The notes: generated by a model from the sequence alone, not told the origin. A stretch of 64,000 nt of DNA from Cavia porcellus (GCF_034190915.1 NW_026947484.1:68403482-68467481), one strand, 5' to 3'; shown: positions 22,815 to 34,451, numbered from the stretch's first letter. A program made the numbers and translations.

Positions 22815-23819
22815 GAATTTGGTACTGGGAGTGGGGCCGTTTGCTGTGACTATACCTGACCATGTTTTTTGAGAGGCTTTGGAAATGGCTTGTGGGCAGA
22901 GTTTGAAACGGTTCGGACATATTGCCTTGTATGCATAGAGCTGGAGCAGCTTAGGCTGTTCTGTAGAGGAGATTTTGGTCAGAGCTCAAGAGACCAAAAG
23001 GCTGATAGAAAGCCTCATGGTAAAGACCAGGTTGGGAGGTTTCTGCTAGGAAAAAGGACTACATTGGTTGTTGGACTCCCCATGATTTGTGTTATGGCTT
23101 GGCAGAAAGTTTGTCTGCATTTTGTTCATTCTCAGAGACTGAGACAATGGGCAATGGACTGATTAATCTTAAAAAAAGAAATTAAAAAGCAATCAAACAT
23201 TGAGGCTGTGCCATGGCTATTGTTGGGGCTTTTAGCCAGCTTTATGTTGCAAATCAAGAGCAAAGAGCCCAGCAGGATAATTTATAATACTTTGAGTTTG
23301 ACCAGAAGGAAAATGCCAGGAAGGCTGTAGATTGTAAAGACAGAGTTGAAATTTTGATTGTTAAAAACAGAGAGATAAAAAAGATGGCCCCGGGGCATCC
23401 CAGGAAGCGGGACCCTACCCTTTGCAGCTTCACTGCAAAGGTGAAAAAATTTGCTCAGAGGAAAAAGCTATAAAGCACCATGCTCCAGAATGGCGACAGA
23501 GGCCACATGAGATTCCAAAATGGCGGCAATGTAGACAAGCTTTTCCTTACAATCAGGTAAACAGAGCCCGCAATCCAGGCAACTGACCCCTACAGCCAAG
23601 AAACAAAAAAAACCTGGCTACTGCTCCAGCTAGCAGCAAACCTTGGCAGCACCCACAAGGTGCTGATTTTAGGTGCAAAAAAAATACACAAATTCTGAGG
23701 GTAAAATGACTTCCACCTCAATTGCAAAGGGCCAAGCAGTGTGCCCCTGAGAGGGCAATTTGTAAAGATGTAAAGGTAAAGCCAAAGATACAGTAGAGAT
23801 CCCAAAAGTTTAAAAAAGC

Positions 23820-23825
<6 letters not shown>

Positions 23826-23862
<37 letters not shown>

Positions 23863-26800
23863 TCTGGGAGAACATGGTGCACAAATAACAGCAGCCATGG
23901 AAGCTCTCTGAGATTACCAGGAGCGGTACCATGTGAGGAGTCCTATGTGAGGGGAGATGTACCCTGCCAGCCCAGGAATGAATTAAGCTAAGAGAAACCA
24001 ACTGGAAATGCAATCCTGATGCTATATCAGGAACAGATAAAATCTCAGTGTGGAAGCTGGATCCCACACCACTGGAAGCTGTGATTTGAATTTCCTGCTG
24101 CCGATACCGCATCCCAATCTGCATGGCAGGGAGAGAGATGTGCAAAAGCTCTGAGAGCTGGAATTGGTGAACCAAACAGCATTGAGAGTGGGACTGGCAG
24201 GGAGCCCTGCATCGACCTGCAGTGAGAGAAATGGGGACCCTTTCATAGACTAGGAGGCTCCAACAGAGAACATTCTAGGAACGAGCAGACTAGCAGGAAC
24301 AGGGCCCTGCAGTGACTTTAGTCGCATATTCCCCTCTCAAGTGGGAGTGGTGGGGAGCACTTGGCCTGGTGATGCCACAGACTAAGATCCAGTAGGCTAG
24401 CCCAAATCAGGTCCCTGCGCCTGGCGGTGCACCCTAACAGTGAAGCATTCAGCAGGTTGACCTGGAGGGGTAGACCCAGCAGAGACTGCCCAGGTCTGTG
24501 TCTCCCTAGTACACTGCAGTGGGTGGGAACACCTAGCCAGCAGATTCAAACAAATGTAACAGACAAAGAGAAAAAAAAAAAAAAAAAAACTAGGCCTCCT
24601 CCATACACTTGTACGGAAGGAACAAAAAGTATGAGAAAAGGGAGCAACAAGAACACTGATCCAGGAAAGGTAAAGGCAAAAGAATGAAGACAGAAAACAT
24701 GCAATATCAGACATGGCACCTATAGACATAAAGCAGTATCTCTGGAGCCTCATAGATGAGTTCAAAAATGAAGTATTTAATGAAATAAAGCAAGAAATAA
24801 GTAGAATAGTTAGAGAAATGCTAAGCACCGCCCAAGAAAAAACAGATGGTGGAATGGAAGAACAGAAAAAAAGGGGAGAATTGTTTGATGGAGAAAATAG
24901 AGAAAACATAGAATACATGAAGAAGGTTCAAAGAGATTACCAGGAAACTAAACACTCTATTGAAAGCTGGCATAACAGCTTGAAAGAAACTAAGGATAAA
25001 TGATCAGAACTGGAGGACAGATTTGTAAGGTGGTAGCATGAAATGAAAAACTTCTTAAAAATAAGAAAACAAACAGCAATAATACAAAGGCTAGAAGATG
25101 ATAAGAGGATCTATAACTTAAGAATTAAGAACATAAAAGAAGTAGGGACTCAAACAAATGAACTACAAAAGCTATTCACAGAAATAATCCAGGAGAATTT
25201 CCCTAATTTAGCAAAAGGTAAAGATATTCAGATGTATGAGGCATACAGGACCCCAGCCACCTACAACCCAAACAGAGCTACACCAGGCATATAATAATCA
25301 AAATTCCAGAAATCCAATATAAGAACAGAATATTAAAAGCCGTCAAAGACAAGAAACAGATCACTTACAAGGGAACACCCATCAGAATTACAGCAGACTT
25401 CTCGGCACAAACCATCAAATCACGAAGAGCGTGGGGGGAAATAATTCAAGCTTTGAACAATAATATCCTTCAGCCAAGATTAATATATCCTGCACAACTG
25501 TCCCTAGAAACTGATGGAAAAACAAGGTACTTCCAGGATAAAGAGGAACTCGGGGAATTTGCAACCGCCAATTCAACTCTATAGAGATTACTGCAGGATA
25601 TTCTAAAAATGAAAAATCACAAGATTCCAGAAACAGTGGCAGAGTGGCCACAATAAATGGAGCAGAAAGCGAAATGAAGAGGACAAACTGACAACTAATG
25701 ACAGAAAAAGAACTCAACAGAAATGAGGCAGAGAAGGTTGGATGGTAGGAACAGCCATTTTGGAGAAAACAAGACATCATAATAGGTAGTGCTGATTTAA
25801 TATCCTCTTGTTTTAAAGTCCCATCAGGCTTTTGTTCTTCTGTCTCCATCGGTTTTAATGTGTTGTATCTTATTGGATTTTATTATATGTGATAATATAA
25901 ACAAAAACTTTTATAGACAAGGAGATTATACAGAAATCATTGTTCATTTTCTGTTAATTGATTCTAAATATCTTGTAATACTGTCATTCTCTTGAATAGT
26001 TTTACATTGTCTTGATATGTTTGATGCTATAGTATACAAAGTTATACCCAAAGATTTTAAGGGAAGAGACACTATGGTAACTACTATTATGTTGAGATTA
26101 TCTTGTGGTGAAACACTATTTTGCTTAAATGGCTATGTTTTGACCTGCACTGTTTTGTTGTTATGCCCTCTTTTTTATCTCAATCTCCTTTTTATTATCT
26201 ACTTTTTCATTTTTATCCTTCTACTTATGGGAAAAATAAATAAAAAATAGCAGGATATATTATAGTAACCCACTCTGATTTCCTATTAACTTGATTTGAA
26301 ACTCTGTATTGCTCTCACCATCTTGTTTTGACTGATTTTCCTCTATTCTGTTATGCTTGATAGTACCAAGTTTGAAAGTATAAGCAACAACTATGAAGAC
26401 AATAAGATTCATTGTGACGCCCATTCTGGTTGACTAGTATCTTCTTTTGAAGTCCTCTAATGTCTCCAATATTTTGGTTTTATTGGTCTTATTCTTTACT
26501 GTTTTGTTCAGTTTTATTATAACTGATGATATAGGCAATTCTTTTTAAGATAACAAGAGGCATTATGGTAACCATTGTTGATCACCTTGTATTTTATTTT
26601 TATATTATGTATTATGTCCATCCTTTTGATTTGACTGACTCTGTCCTGGTATGTCACATTTGGTTTTACTTTCTTCAAAAAAAAAAAAAAAAGTAATAAG
26701 AACTGTGGGAGTAATAAAACCCAAAATGTGTAATTGTCATTGTACAAAAGAAAGGAAAAGAAAGTTCTCTAAAACATATAACTGCATATTTATTTAAGTG

Positions 26801-27031
26801 TATAAGATAGATAACCATATTACTGAGTTTTGTTGGATCATTGAACAAAACTGTTTGCAGTCTCACTGTTTGAAAGAACCCTCTATATGCTTTAATTTTG
26901 TAACTCCAACAACTATTTCTAAGATGACAATAGTAATTAACTAGTGATTTCCTACTGTTTATTTTTTCTGAAATTCTGTATAACTTGTACCCCTTTTCTG
27001 TTTTTTTCTTTTTTCTCCTTAAATAAAATTT
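23826..27031 (+). mobile_element. ORF1-only L1 derivative (half-L1 / HAL1-like)
   Basis: A 3.2-kb insertion flanked by an exact duplication, AAAAAAGCCAAAAA with TTT before it (23809-23825 and 27032-27048), which fits the L1 endonuclease site TTT/AAAA. It has a leader of about 850 bp, an L1 ORF1 remnant, then an AT-rich 3' part of about 1.4 kb with an AATAAA close to the end. I find no ORF2 sequence at all. Half-L1 elements of this layout are known from mammals, including rodents. Oddly, a run of 35 extra A residues stands at the 5' end and there is no true poly-A tail at the 3' end. Confidence 0.75.
24713..25659 (+). pseudogene. L1 ORF1 remnant in the half-L1 element
   Basis: It starts at an ATG with a charged coiled-coil-like stretch (MAPIDIKQYLWSLIDEFKNE). 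In-frame stops follow at 25001 and 25034. The RNA-binding region follows in the same frame (YNLRIKNIKEV, ENFPNL, EAYRTP). After a frameshift near 25300 comes the C-terminal domain (PIRITADFSAQTIKSRRAW, LQPRLIYPAQLSL), with a stop at 25582. This is the nucleic-acid chaperone of L1 RNPs; this copy cannot make it. Confidence 0.85.
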
Positions 27032-27503
27032 TTTAAAAAAGCCAAAAACGTGGATGATCCAAAAAAAAAAATCTCCAAAAAGCAAGCAGAGAAAATTTTT
27101 TTAAAAAGCTGTGGGAGATAAAACTCCTAAAAGTGCCATGGGGTTAAAATCACCCAAGCCTTTTAGAGCTTACAACCAGATTGCTTCAGATGCTGAGCAT
27201 AAAACTCTAGGACTTAATGTTTGTCCTGCTGGATGTTAGACTTGCTTTGTTTCCAATGCTTTATATTCCCCTGTTTGTAACTTTTAAAATGATAATGTTT
27301 ATCTTGTACCTTTGCATTTCAAAAATGTTTAATCTTGTTTCATTTATAAAGGAGGTTACAGTTAAGAGTTTATCTTAGATCTTAGAGGAGACTTAAGACA
27401 GACTTTTCAGCAGTGCTAAAACTTAGGACTTTGACAACTCTTGGAGGTAGACTAAATGTGTTTTATATAAAAATGTACAGAATCCTGGAGGCCAGGGGTA
27501 AAA

Positions 27504-27826
27504 TGTCATGGTATATGTCTGTGACCCCCAGGCCTCATGAGTTTGCATTGTGCATTTGTGATGGTTCATTGTCTAGTGCTTGGATTGATGGTGTCAGTGC
27601 TCCACCCACATAGGGGTGGAGCCAGGATGCGATGTGGCAGGAAGAAGGTATGTCTTGCTCTTTGCTGGTTCCTGCACCATGAACTGCAGCCCAGCCATGC
27701 CCGCCTGCCTTAGAGCCAACTAATTGTAGACTAAAACCTCCAAAAACTATAAAAAATAAACCTTTCCTCTCCCAACTTGGGCTTCAGGTATTTTGTCTCA
27801 GCAACAAGTAAAAAATAACTAATACA
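27504..27826 (+). repeat. MaLR 3' LTR
   Basis: 323 bp, preceded by a purine-rich tract (GGCCAGGGGTAAAA) and followed by the GATGC duplication. Confidence 0.85.
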
Positions 27827-27831
27827 GATGC

Positions 27832-28240
27832 TGAGAACGCCCTGATTACAGATGGCAGTAGTAGTTGGGAATGGAATCCAGCAGCCTAGATATGCTGTGG
27901 TCACCTTGGCCAAACCTCTCCCACAAAGACGGTCTGCATAACAAACTCATGTAGGGCCATAGTTGATCTAAAAATGAAAGGATCTACTGATTGCTGCTGC
28001 TGTTTGGAAACCCACCAAAACAAGTGAAAGCCATAACATCCCATGTCTGGCCAGCATCTACTTTACTGTCTGCAAATGACAGACATCAGGCACAAATGAC
28101 ATCCATTTGTAGCCCAGATAACTCAAACCTGGCAGAATTATTAGAAGGAATAAAACAACCCCATAGAAATGTTTTGTAACTAGCTCCATAATACTCAGGA
28201 AGGTCCTTCCTCTTATTATGAGCATCCATTTCATTTGTAC
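27832..28240 (+). pseudogene. ERV pol remnant (RNase H edge onward)
   Basis: The pol remnant resumes with a TDGSS-type RNase H motif right after the MaLR duplication, then decays. This shows the MaLR landed inside pol. Confidence 0.65.
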
Positions 28241-28709
28241 AGGGGCTGGCAGCTAAGAGTTTGTCTTAGATCTCGGAAGAAACTTGGAACTTGGACTTTA
28301 CAGCAGTACTGAAGCTGCTAGGACTTTGGTAACTTTTAGAGATAGATTAAATGCCTTTTGAATAAAGGGATATGAGTCTTTTGGGGGCTAGGGGAAATGT
28401 TATGATTCTAATGCACTATAATGTGAATAAACTTAATACTGATTCTCAAGGATTGTTAAACCTGTGTTACAATGTTCAAGTGGTAAAATGTTAAAAATAA
28501 GCATGACTTATATCTGAAAACTGGTTTAAAGAAGTGTGAGTGGTTGCCAAGTTGAAAAAGGTAGATTATTATGGTTGATACATTGTGTCAACTTGAGCAG
28601 TCTAAAAGCTTAACTAAGTGACTCAGCAGCTCTTCATCCTGGGGTGTAGAGGAAATATCTGGCTGTCAGGTATTTTGTCCCAGCATTGAGAGAAAAGTAA
28701 CCAAGACAT
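28240..28709 (+). mobile_element. Second MaLR-type fragment
   Basis: 28250-28400 resembles the internal 3' end at 27365-27503. It is followed by truncated LTR sequence ending AACCAAGACA near 28708. Confidence 0.6.
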
Positions 28710-28739
28710 ATGCCTCTATACCCCATTATCAGTCTAGGG

Positions 28740-29098
28740 TGTTGTTAATTGTGTCAATTTGAGAAGATGGATAGTTTAAGTGAGTCACTAGGGGGCCAGT
28801 GTCCTTACTTTGTAACATTCTGAGTCTGTGCAAGAGGAGGCATGCAGATCATGTGAGTGCTACACTTACACATTATAAAGGGAGGAAAAGAGGCTTGCTC
28901 TGCCCCTCTTTTGCTCTTGTTGCTGTGCTGTCTTTGTCTACCTCAAAGTATGACCCCTGTGCCATGCCACCCTGCATTGCAGCCAGCTGATTATGGACTG
29001 AAACCTCCACAAACTGTGAGCTAAATAAACCTTTCCTTTCTTAGTTTTGTTTGTCATGTATTTTTTCCCACCAATGAGAGAAAAGTAACCACGACACA
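28740..29098 (+). mobile_element. MaLR-type LTR
   Basis: Starts TGTTGTTAATTGTGTC, carries AATAAACC near 29023 and ends CACGACACA. Same family pattern as 14383-14741. Confidence 0.65.
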
Positions 29099-29125
29099 TG
29101 CCTAGCAAACATTTGCTGGCAAAAC

Positions 29126-29138
29126 AAGATGGGGGAAA
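29126..29138 (+). other. ERV polypurine tract
   Basis: AAGATGGGGGAAA directly abuts the 3' LTR, as needed for plus-strand priming. Confidence 0.75.
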
Positions 29139-29449
29139 CGTAGCAGAATGCCCTTCCCTAGTCAGTATACTTCAGTTTCTGTTAGCTGCCAAGGTAACAG
29201 TTCCTTTTACTTCTGTTTCTTAGAAACAGTGGATCACTGTGACACATAACTGGTCACTATGATGAGTATTGTAAGAGTCAATCAAAGACAGCTAAATATT
29301 CTACTTCTGTGCTTTCTCTTTGCAACCATATGAAAACCTCCCTCCGTGAGCCTTTGGGACCTGACATTTTTTTCTTTAAGTTGGTGCCTGTTGACATAAA
29401 TAAATCTGCCTCTAAATCATGGATGATGCTTTGGTGTTTCTGTTTGCCA
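29139..29449 (+). repeat. ERV 3' LTR
   Basis: Homologous to 19808-20114 in the same orientation, with many substitutions. The first base of the LTR has changed from T to C. Confidence 0.85.
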
Positions 29450-30334
29450 TAGCATGATGGCATCTGAGGTGACCCCTGGTGGCATTTTGTACTGGGGATA
29501 ATTAGAAATGAAGGTCCTATTGGGTGGGATAGTAGAGGAGATATTTGGAAGAAGCAACTGTTGGGAGGAGGTGCTTGGGCTTTGTGTAACAGGAGCTAAG
29601 GCAGGTTAGTAGGGAAGGCTGATGTTTTCTGGCATCTTCTGTTGTGAGGGGCTCCAGAGTGGGCGTCCCTGTGTATCCTCAGGAGAATGAGGCCTTTGCT
29701 AATGGTATCTCATCAAGAAGAGGAAAAACCTGCCACATATTTCAACTATGAGTGCCTCACTTCTCATGGCCACACTAGTGCTGGAGGACAAGCCTCATAC
29801 GTTCTAGTCCTGCCCATATTTTTCTTTTTCTTTCCCCCAGCCTCTTCTTTCAGTCGAGTTTCAGCTTGCATCTCTCTCCTTTGCTGATTTTGAGCTCAGC
29901 CATGCTGTCCCTGTAAACTGAGGATACTGGCTTATCCTAGCAGAGACTTTCAGATCTGCTGACCACAGCTGACCTTGGACTGCACCACACATTGTCCAGC
30001 AAGAATTACTGAGCAATGGATACTAAATCAAGAGGAAATTTTGATGAGGAGCTGACTGTCTGTTCTTAAGGTGGTGCCACACAAACTGCTTATGAATTAG
30101 AATGGAGTCAATGGCAATTATTCTGTGGAGAAGCTGAACACCTTGGTGAGATCACTGACATTCACAGTACTGAGAAGAGGTGGCCAGACGTGTGCACCTC
30201 CTGGTATTGCTCTCAGAGGACACCTGTTCCAATGGAGAGTGCACACACTAGATCCATCATGGGAACACTGCACACCCTCCCACACCAGGGCCAGGGACTG
30301 TCTCCTCCTCAAGCATCAACATTATGAAAGACAA

Positions 30335-30450
30335 AGACAAGCTGGCCATGGTGCACATGCCTGAAATCCCCACTATTCAGGAGGCTGAGGAAGAACCAGG
30401 AGTCTGAGATCAGCCTGGGCAACATAGTGATTCCCTGCTTCAAAAACAAC
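30335..30450 (+). mobile_element. B1-like SINE
   Basis: 'gctggccatggtgcacatgcctgaaatcccc', 'caggaggctgagg' and 'gagatcagcctgggcaac' boxes. Confidence 0.75.
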
Positions 30451-31009
30451 CGAGACAAGGACAGTCTGAAAATGTTCCAGATTAAAGGAGGCTGGAGACT
30501 TGGAAGCCAATTCCTAAACCTAGACTCATCACTAGTATAGAAGGGAGCTGGCAACATTTTAATAAGAACATTATATTAAGGTATTGCATCAATGTAAATT
30601 TATTAGAACTGGAGGTTGTCTTGGGGTTATGTAAGAAAGTATTCATATACTTAGAAAGCACTAAAGTGTTTGTGGGTCATGGACCATGTTGTAACTTCCC
30701 CTCCAGTGGTGCTGAAAAAGAAATATTATAGACAACACATCACTGAGTGTAGCGTATATGGTGGTGGTGGGGTAAATGGTAAGCAGGTGGGACAAGGTAA
30801 GAGATTCACAGTAAGTGCACTGGGTGACAGACACATGTGTGATGTTCTGTGTGCTATTCTCCCCCTTGTATTTTTCTTTAGGTTTAGAAATTTCCCCAAC
30901 AAAGTAAAAAAGAAGCCAGTATCCACTGGGTACCAAGCATTGCACCAGGTGGTTTTCCAGAAGGAGAGAAAAACAAAGGTCTCTGGATGTGGGGTAGGAA
31001 GTAACTCAC

Positions 31010-31240
31010 TCAGAAGAAGGCTGCTCCGCGGGCAGCTGCGACACTGGTCCTCCGCGGGCCCCGTGCAGTGGAAGCACCTCCTGTGGCAGGGCTTGCACCT
31101 GTGCGTGTCCTCGTCCCAGTACTCGATGGCGGCACATTCTTTGGGAGCCACACAGGTCCCGTGGCTGTTCTTCTGCATGCCTTCCTGGCAGGCTGTGCAG
31201 CTCCTGGGTGATGAGCACGTGAGACAGGACTCCTGGCAAG
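31010..31240 (-). CDS. PCSK5: PCSK5 exon, furin-like repeats
   Basis: This 231-nt symmetric exon (phase 1 to 1) follows CACACCTGCAG and ends before GTGAGT. It encodes CQESCLTCSSPRSCTACQEG, then YWDEDTHRCKPCHRRCFHC, a GPAEDQC segment, and SSLLL, with an Asn codon split over the next border. YWDED...CKPCH and GPAEDQC are recognisable PCSK5 segments. The downstream intron is the largest in the window and holds the nested retroelements at 19808-29449. Confidence 0.95.
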   Translation of the reverse strand, partial: LARSPVSRAHHPGAAQPARKACRRTATGPVWLPKNVPPSSTGTRTRTGASPATGGASTARGPRRTSVAAARGAAFF

Positions 31241-32795
31241 CTGCAGGTGTGACAGGGAGCAGGGTGAGAGGGAACCCTTCCTCCCAGAGACTTCTGGCTC
31301 TGGGTTCCATGTGCAAGGGTGCGGGGTCATGAGCTGGGCACAGCCCTTGGGCCATGGGTGGAGCATTCTCAATGCAAAATAAGAAAAAATAACTCTTCCC
31401 TTCTCTACAATATCCAGGGAGCTCCTCCCCGCAGAGGCCAACTCAGGAAGATTAATAACACTTCTGTGATCACCCACATGGCAGCAGAGTAACAGCCAGC
31501 AATTCTCTGGCCATGCAGTCACATGCTAGTATGTGGCCTTTCTGGCTACGGCCTTTCCTCACCTCCCAGCTGCAGCGCTGTAGGATCACCGCCTATTGAC
31601 AGAACACACAGTGCACAGGCACAGGAGAGGGCCTGCGTGTAAAACAAGCACTCCAGAAATATTTGCTAGATAATAAAATGGGAATGATTTACCCCCAACC
31701 CAAGGTTTTAGAAGTTACTATTCTCTCTGCTGAGGTCTTCCCCAGGTAGATGCACCAGCAGCCTCATGTGTCCCTTTCCTTTTGTAGGGACATTTTTCAG
31801 GTCCTTCCTCAAGTGCCTCCCCACCTGCCCATCTTTCACCCCAGCTTTGTATTCCCACCTTTCCTGTCTTCCTATCTCCTTTCTTATTTCTCTTTCCTCT
31901 CCCTGTGACTCAGCTTCTTTACTATCTGTCTTCCTCAATAAAGTGTGAACTCCATGAGGGCAGGAATCATTCTGTCTTATCCTCCAGGCCTAAAAGAGCA
32001 CATGGCACACAGAGGCCCCTAAAAGCATTCCCCAGGCCAACAGCTGGACGGGATCATTCCTGCTGTCATTCTCTCATCTTGTCTACACCAGGAAACTCGA
32101 GGTGCAGAACTGAAGAAGTCCAGTAGGACCAAGAGCAGAATCCAGGTCTTTAACAAGCGTGCCTGCTGGTTCTGCCCAGGAAAGTGTGTGAAGCCATCTG
32201 GGCTTTGGAAAGTCCCTCTCCAAGAACACTTCTCTCCTTTACTGGAGAAGTCCTCTGTTGATGAACAACTAGTTTCGTTTCTGCTCCATAATAACTAACG
32301 ACAGACAGGATTCCACACCCAGTTAAAATGCAGGAGGTAGAAATAAGGTAGCTTGCTTCTTGAACCTGCAGGGAATGAAGCTGGCCGGTGGGCTGAAGAT
32401 GAGGAGGCTGCTGTGAAAGGAGACAGAGGCATGCAGGGCACAGAGTGCTCACGCCATGAACTCAGAGTGCCTTGCAGTTTTAGGTGTACCCTCCTGAGGG
32501 TTCACCAGCTCTGCTGGAAATCATCATGGGGGAATCCTGTCTGATGCTCACCATTAAAAGAGGGTCCCGGGACTTGTTACTAAGGAAACTGCATGATCAC
32601 AGCTCATGAGCGATTCACTTAAAAATTAATTAGAACAGCTTTAAAATCAGCTGCCCTGAGTGGGAAAGTTAGCATGGAACAGCAGCTGTGGCTAGAACTC
32701 CGCATTGGAACCCAGAGCCCTTTTGTCTCGGCAGAGACCAGCTCAGCAGGCTGCCGGAGACGCTGTGTTGAGCCGCACATCCCTGAAGGCTGTAC
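31241..32795 (-). other. PCSK5: PCSK5 intron
   Basis: Mostly unique, with an L2 3' end at 31925-32040. 32040-32795 holds nothing recognisable. Confidence 0.85.
31925..32040 (+). mobile_element. L2 3' end
   Basis: 'gtgaactccatgagggcaggaatcattctgtctta' then 'gcacatggcacacag' matches the L2 consensus tail. Confidence 0.65.
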
Positions 32796-33032
32796 CTTTG
32801 CATTCCTCGGCCTCTTCTTCATAGTAAGTCCCCTCGGGACATTGGTCTATGCACAGCCCGTCATAGAGGATCATGGAGCGGTCAGCACAGAGCTCACAGT
32901 CATCCGCCTTGGGGCCACTGCACTGCAGACAGGCTTCATGGCAGGGGACACACTGCTGCAGGTCAGGGTAGAAGCCCTGGGGACAGGACTGCCGGCACAC
33001 GCCATCCAGCAGGAGGAAGTCAGGCAGGCACT
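32796..33032 (-). CDS. PCSK5: PCSK5 exon, furin-like repeats
   Basis: This 237-nt symmetric exon (phase 1 to 1) follows CTTCCCCCAG and ends before GTACAG. It completes Glu, then encodes CLPDFLLLDGVCRQSCPQGF, PKADDCELC, LYDGLCIDQCPEGTYYEEE and EECK. GPKADDCELC is a segment I recognise from mammalian PCSK5. It covers about one and a half furin-like repeats. The 3' border splits an Ala codon finished by the next exon. Skipping would keep the frame but remove 79 residues. Confidence 0.95.
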
Positions 33033-34041
33033 CTGGGGGAAGGGAGGGACAGCTCGTTATGCCCGGGAGCCTGGAGGAAGGAACTGGCTACCTCTGCACA
33101 GGGCCAGCCTGTTTCTCACCACACTGGTTCATGTGCCCAGTACCCAGCTGCCCCACCCCTACCCTGCCAGAGCACATTCTCAACGTCTAACAAGCCCTGC
33201 TTCAGGAGGAGGAGCCACGCACGGGTGCCTGTTACATGATACAGGATTTGTGCACTGATATGCTCTGTACCCCTGAGGCTGCAGGTACTGTGCGGAAAAC
33301 CTGAGCAAATTTCACAGATACTTAAAACCGCACCAAGCACCTCAGCATCTATTTAATCAAAAAGCAGTTTAGGAGTTATTGGGTTAATTTTTCATTCATT
33401 AATTGAGTAGACTAGTGCATTGTGGGTTTATTTTCCACATGTTCTTTTTCTTTTTCTTATTTTGGCGAGGGGAACCTGGTCACACCAAGAGAACCATTGG
33501 ATATTAAAGCACCAGGCAAGTGAGTCTGTCTTATTTTGAAGAGGAAATTAGACAGCCTTTCCTGGGAGATAATTCAAGAGTAAAAAAGCTTTTTTACAGC
33601 AAGTGTGCTAGTCTCAGTCTTATAGTTGCCTGAACACTTATTTTCTTCTCTCTCTCTTTTTTAAATAACAGTTGTATTTCCCCAGTTCTCTCCATCTTTT
33701 GTTGTTTATGGTGAATCTCTCCTGTAAGATTCTGTGCTCAGAGTGGAGACTGTGGATTCTTAGCTGTATCTCTAGTGCCTAGGACAGTGCTTGGCATGCA
33801 TTCCCTGTGTGTGTGCAGGTGTGGGTGTGCATGTGTGTGTGTAAGAAACTGTGTTTGTCATGGCTTGCAGAATGCACAGTGGCAAGTGTGTATCTCACCC
33901 TCGATTTCTTCAAGGAGACAGACAGACTTAGTAAAGGCAGAGGTGGGTGATTCTCAGGGCTCCCCTCCACACCCTGGCCTCGGAAGTGGCCCCAGCTGGG
34001 GCAGTTCTTGGAGTGAGCTCTCATTAGGTGCCCCTGGGTAC
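33033..34041 (-). other. PCSK5: PCSK5 intron
   Basis: About 1 kb. Contains an L2-like piece at 33745-33800 and GT-rich sequence near 33805-33842. Confidence 0.85.
33745..33800 (+). mobile_element. L2 3' end fragment
   Basis: 'gctgtatctctagtgcctaggacagtgcttggcatgc' resembles the L2 tail. Confidence 0.55.
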
Positions 34042-34259
34042 CTTTGCATATCTTCTCGTGGATGCAGTCCTGACACTGCTCGGGGCAGGGCTTGCACACC
34101 CCCTCTACAGCCACGTGCCTCTCAGGGCAGGTCTTCAGGCACGCTCCTTGGGCCAGCACGAAGCCTGCTTCACACGAGTGACAGTTGGTGGCATTCCCTT
34201 CACATGTTCTGCAGGGAGGGCTGCAGCGCTCACAGGTGCCATCTTCTGCATAAAAGCCC
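34042..34259 (-). CDS. PCSK5: PCSK5 exon, furin-like repeats
   Basis: This 218-nt exon has acceptor TTCTGACACAG and donor GTACCC, so the donor is weaker than the GTAAGT type. It completes Glu and then encodes GFYAEDGTCERCSPPCRTC, an NATNC sequon, CPERHVAVEGVCKPC and HEKICK. Phase runs 2 to 1. The length equals that of the exon at 15502, which has the same phases. A 10.9-kb intron separates it from the upstream exon at 45191. The residue pattern matches the known PCSK5 segment CQDCIHEK closely. Confidence 0.95.
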
Positions 34260-34451
34260 CTGTGTCAGAAGCAGAGAACGAGGAAGAAGCCAGTCAGTGA
34301 GAGATGCGGTTCCCACCGTGTCTAGGCAAGGCTAGGCGAGTGCAGACTAAATCCCCAAGGCTGGCACTGTTGTCGAACAAGTGAGTCTGGCGGAACACCA
34401 AGGACAGGTGCTTGAAAGAACTGCATGTACCACAAAGGTGCCGATTATGAA

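Larger units (their letters stand above)
22474..27826 (+). mobile_element. MaLR-type LTR retrotransposon with both LTRs
   Basis: Two LTRs (22474-22814, 27504-27826) of about 94% identity by eye, the second lacking about 15 bp, flank an internal region starting GAATTTGGTACTGGGAGTGG, the classic MaLR internal start. The element begins TGTCATGG and ends AATACA, and is flanked by GATGC on both sides (22469-22473 and 27827-27831), the 5-bp duplication expected. It sits in the ERV pol remnant and is itself interrupted at 23826-27031. No coding capacity is seen. Confidence 0.85.
19808..29449 (+). mobile_element. Degraded class I endogenous retrovirus
   Basis: Two direct LTR copies of about 310 bp (19808-20114, 29139-29449) bound the element. 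Inside are a tRNA-Gly-like primer binding site, a badly eroded gag/protease part (no frame survives at 20140-21250), a gammaretrovirus-type pol remnant on both sides of a younger insertion, and a polypurine tract just before the 3' LTR. I see no env. Stops and frameshifts throughout show it is dead. The LTRs look clearly more diverged from one another than those of the nested MaLR, so it is older. Plus orientation, antisense to PCSK5. Confidence 0.85.
18109..31009 (-). other. PCSK5: PCSK5 intron with nested retroelements
   Basis: This 12.9-kb intron is dominated by the ERV/MaLR/half-L1 nest at 19808-29449. Outside it are a CT-rich run near 18555-18580, mostly unique sequence at 18600-19800 and 29500-31000, and a B1-like SINE at 30335. 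No exon is skipped here: the flanking exons join in phase. Confidence 0.9.

Noticed and set aside
24397..24918. 173-codon minus-strand frame rich in Phe and Ser
   Set aside because: Antisense of the A-rich half-L1 leader and ORF1. Poly-T reads as Phe.
30670..31332. 220-codon plus-strand frame
   Set aside because: Antisense shadow of the PCSK5 exon at 31010-31240.
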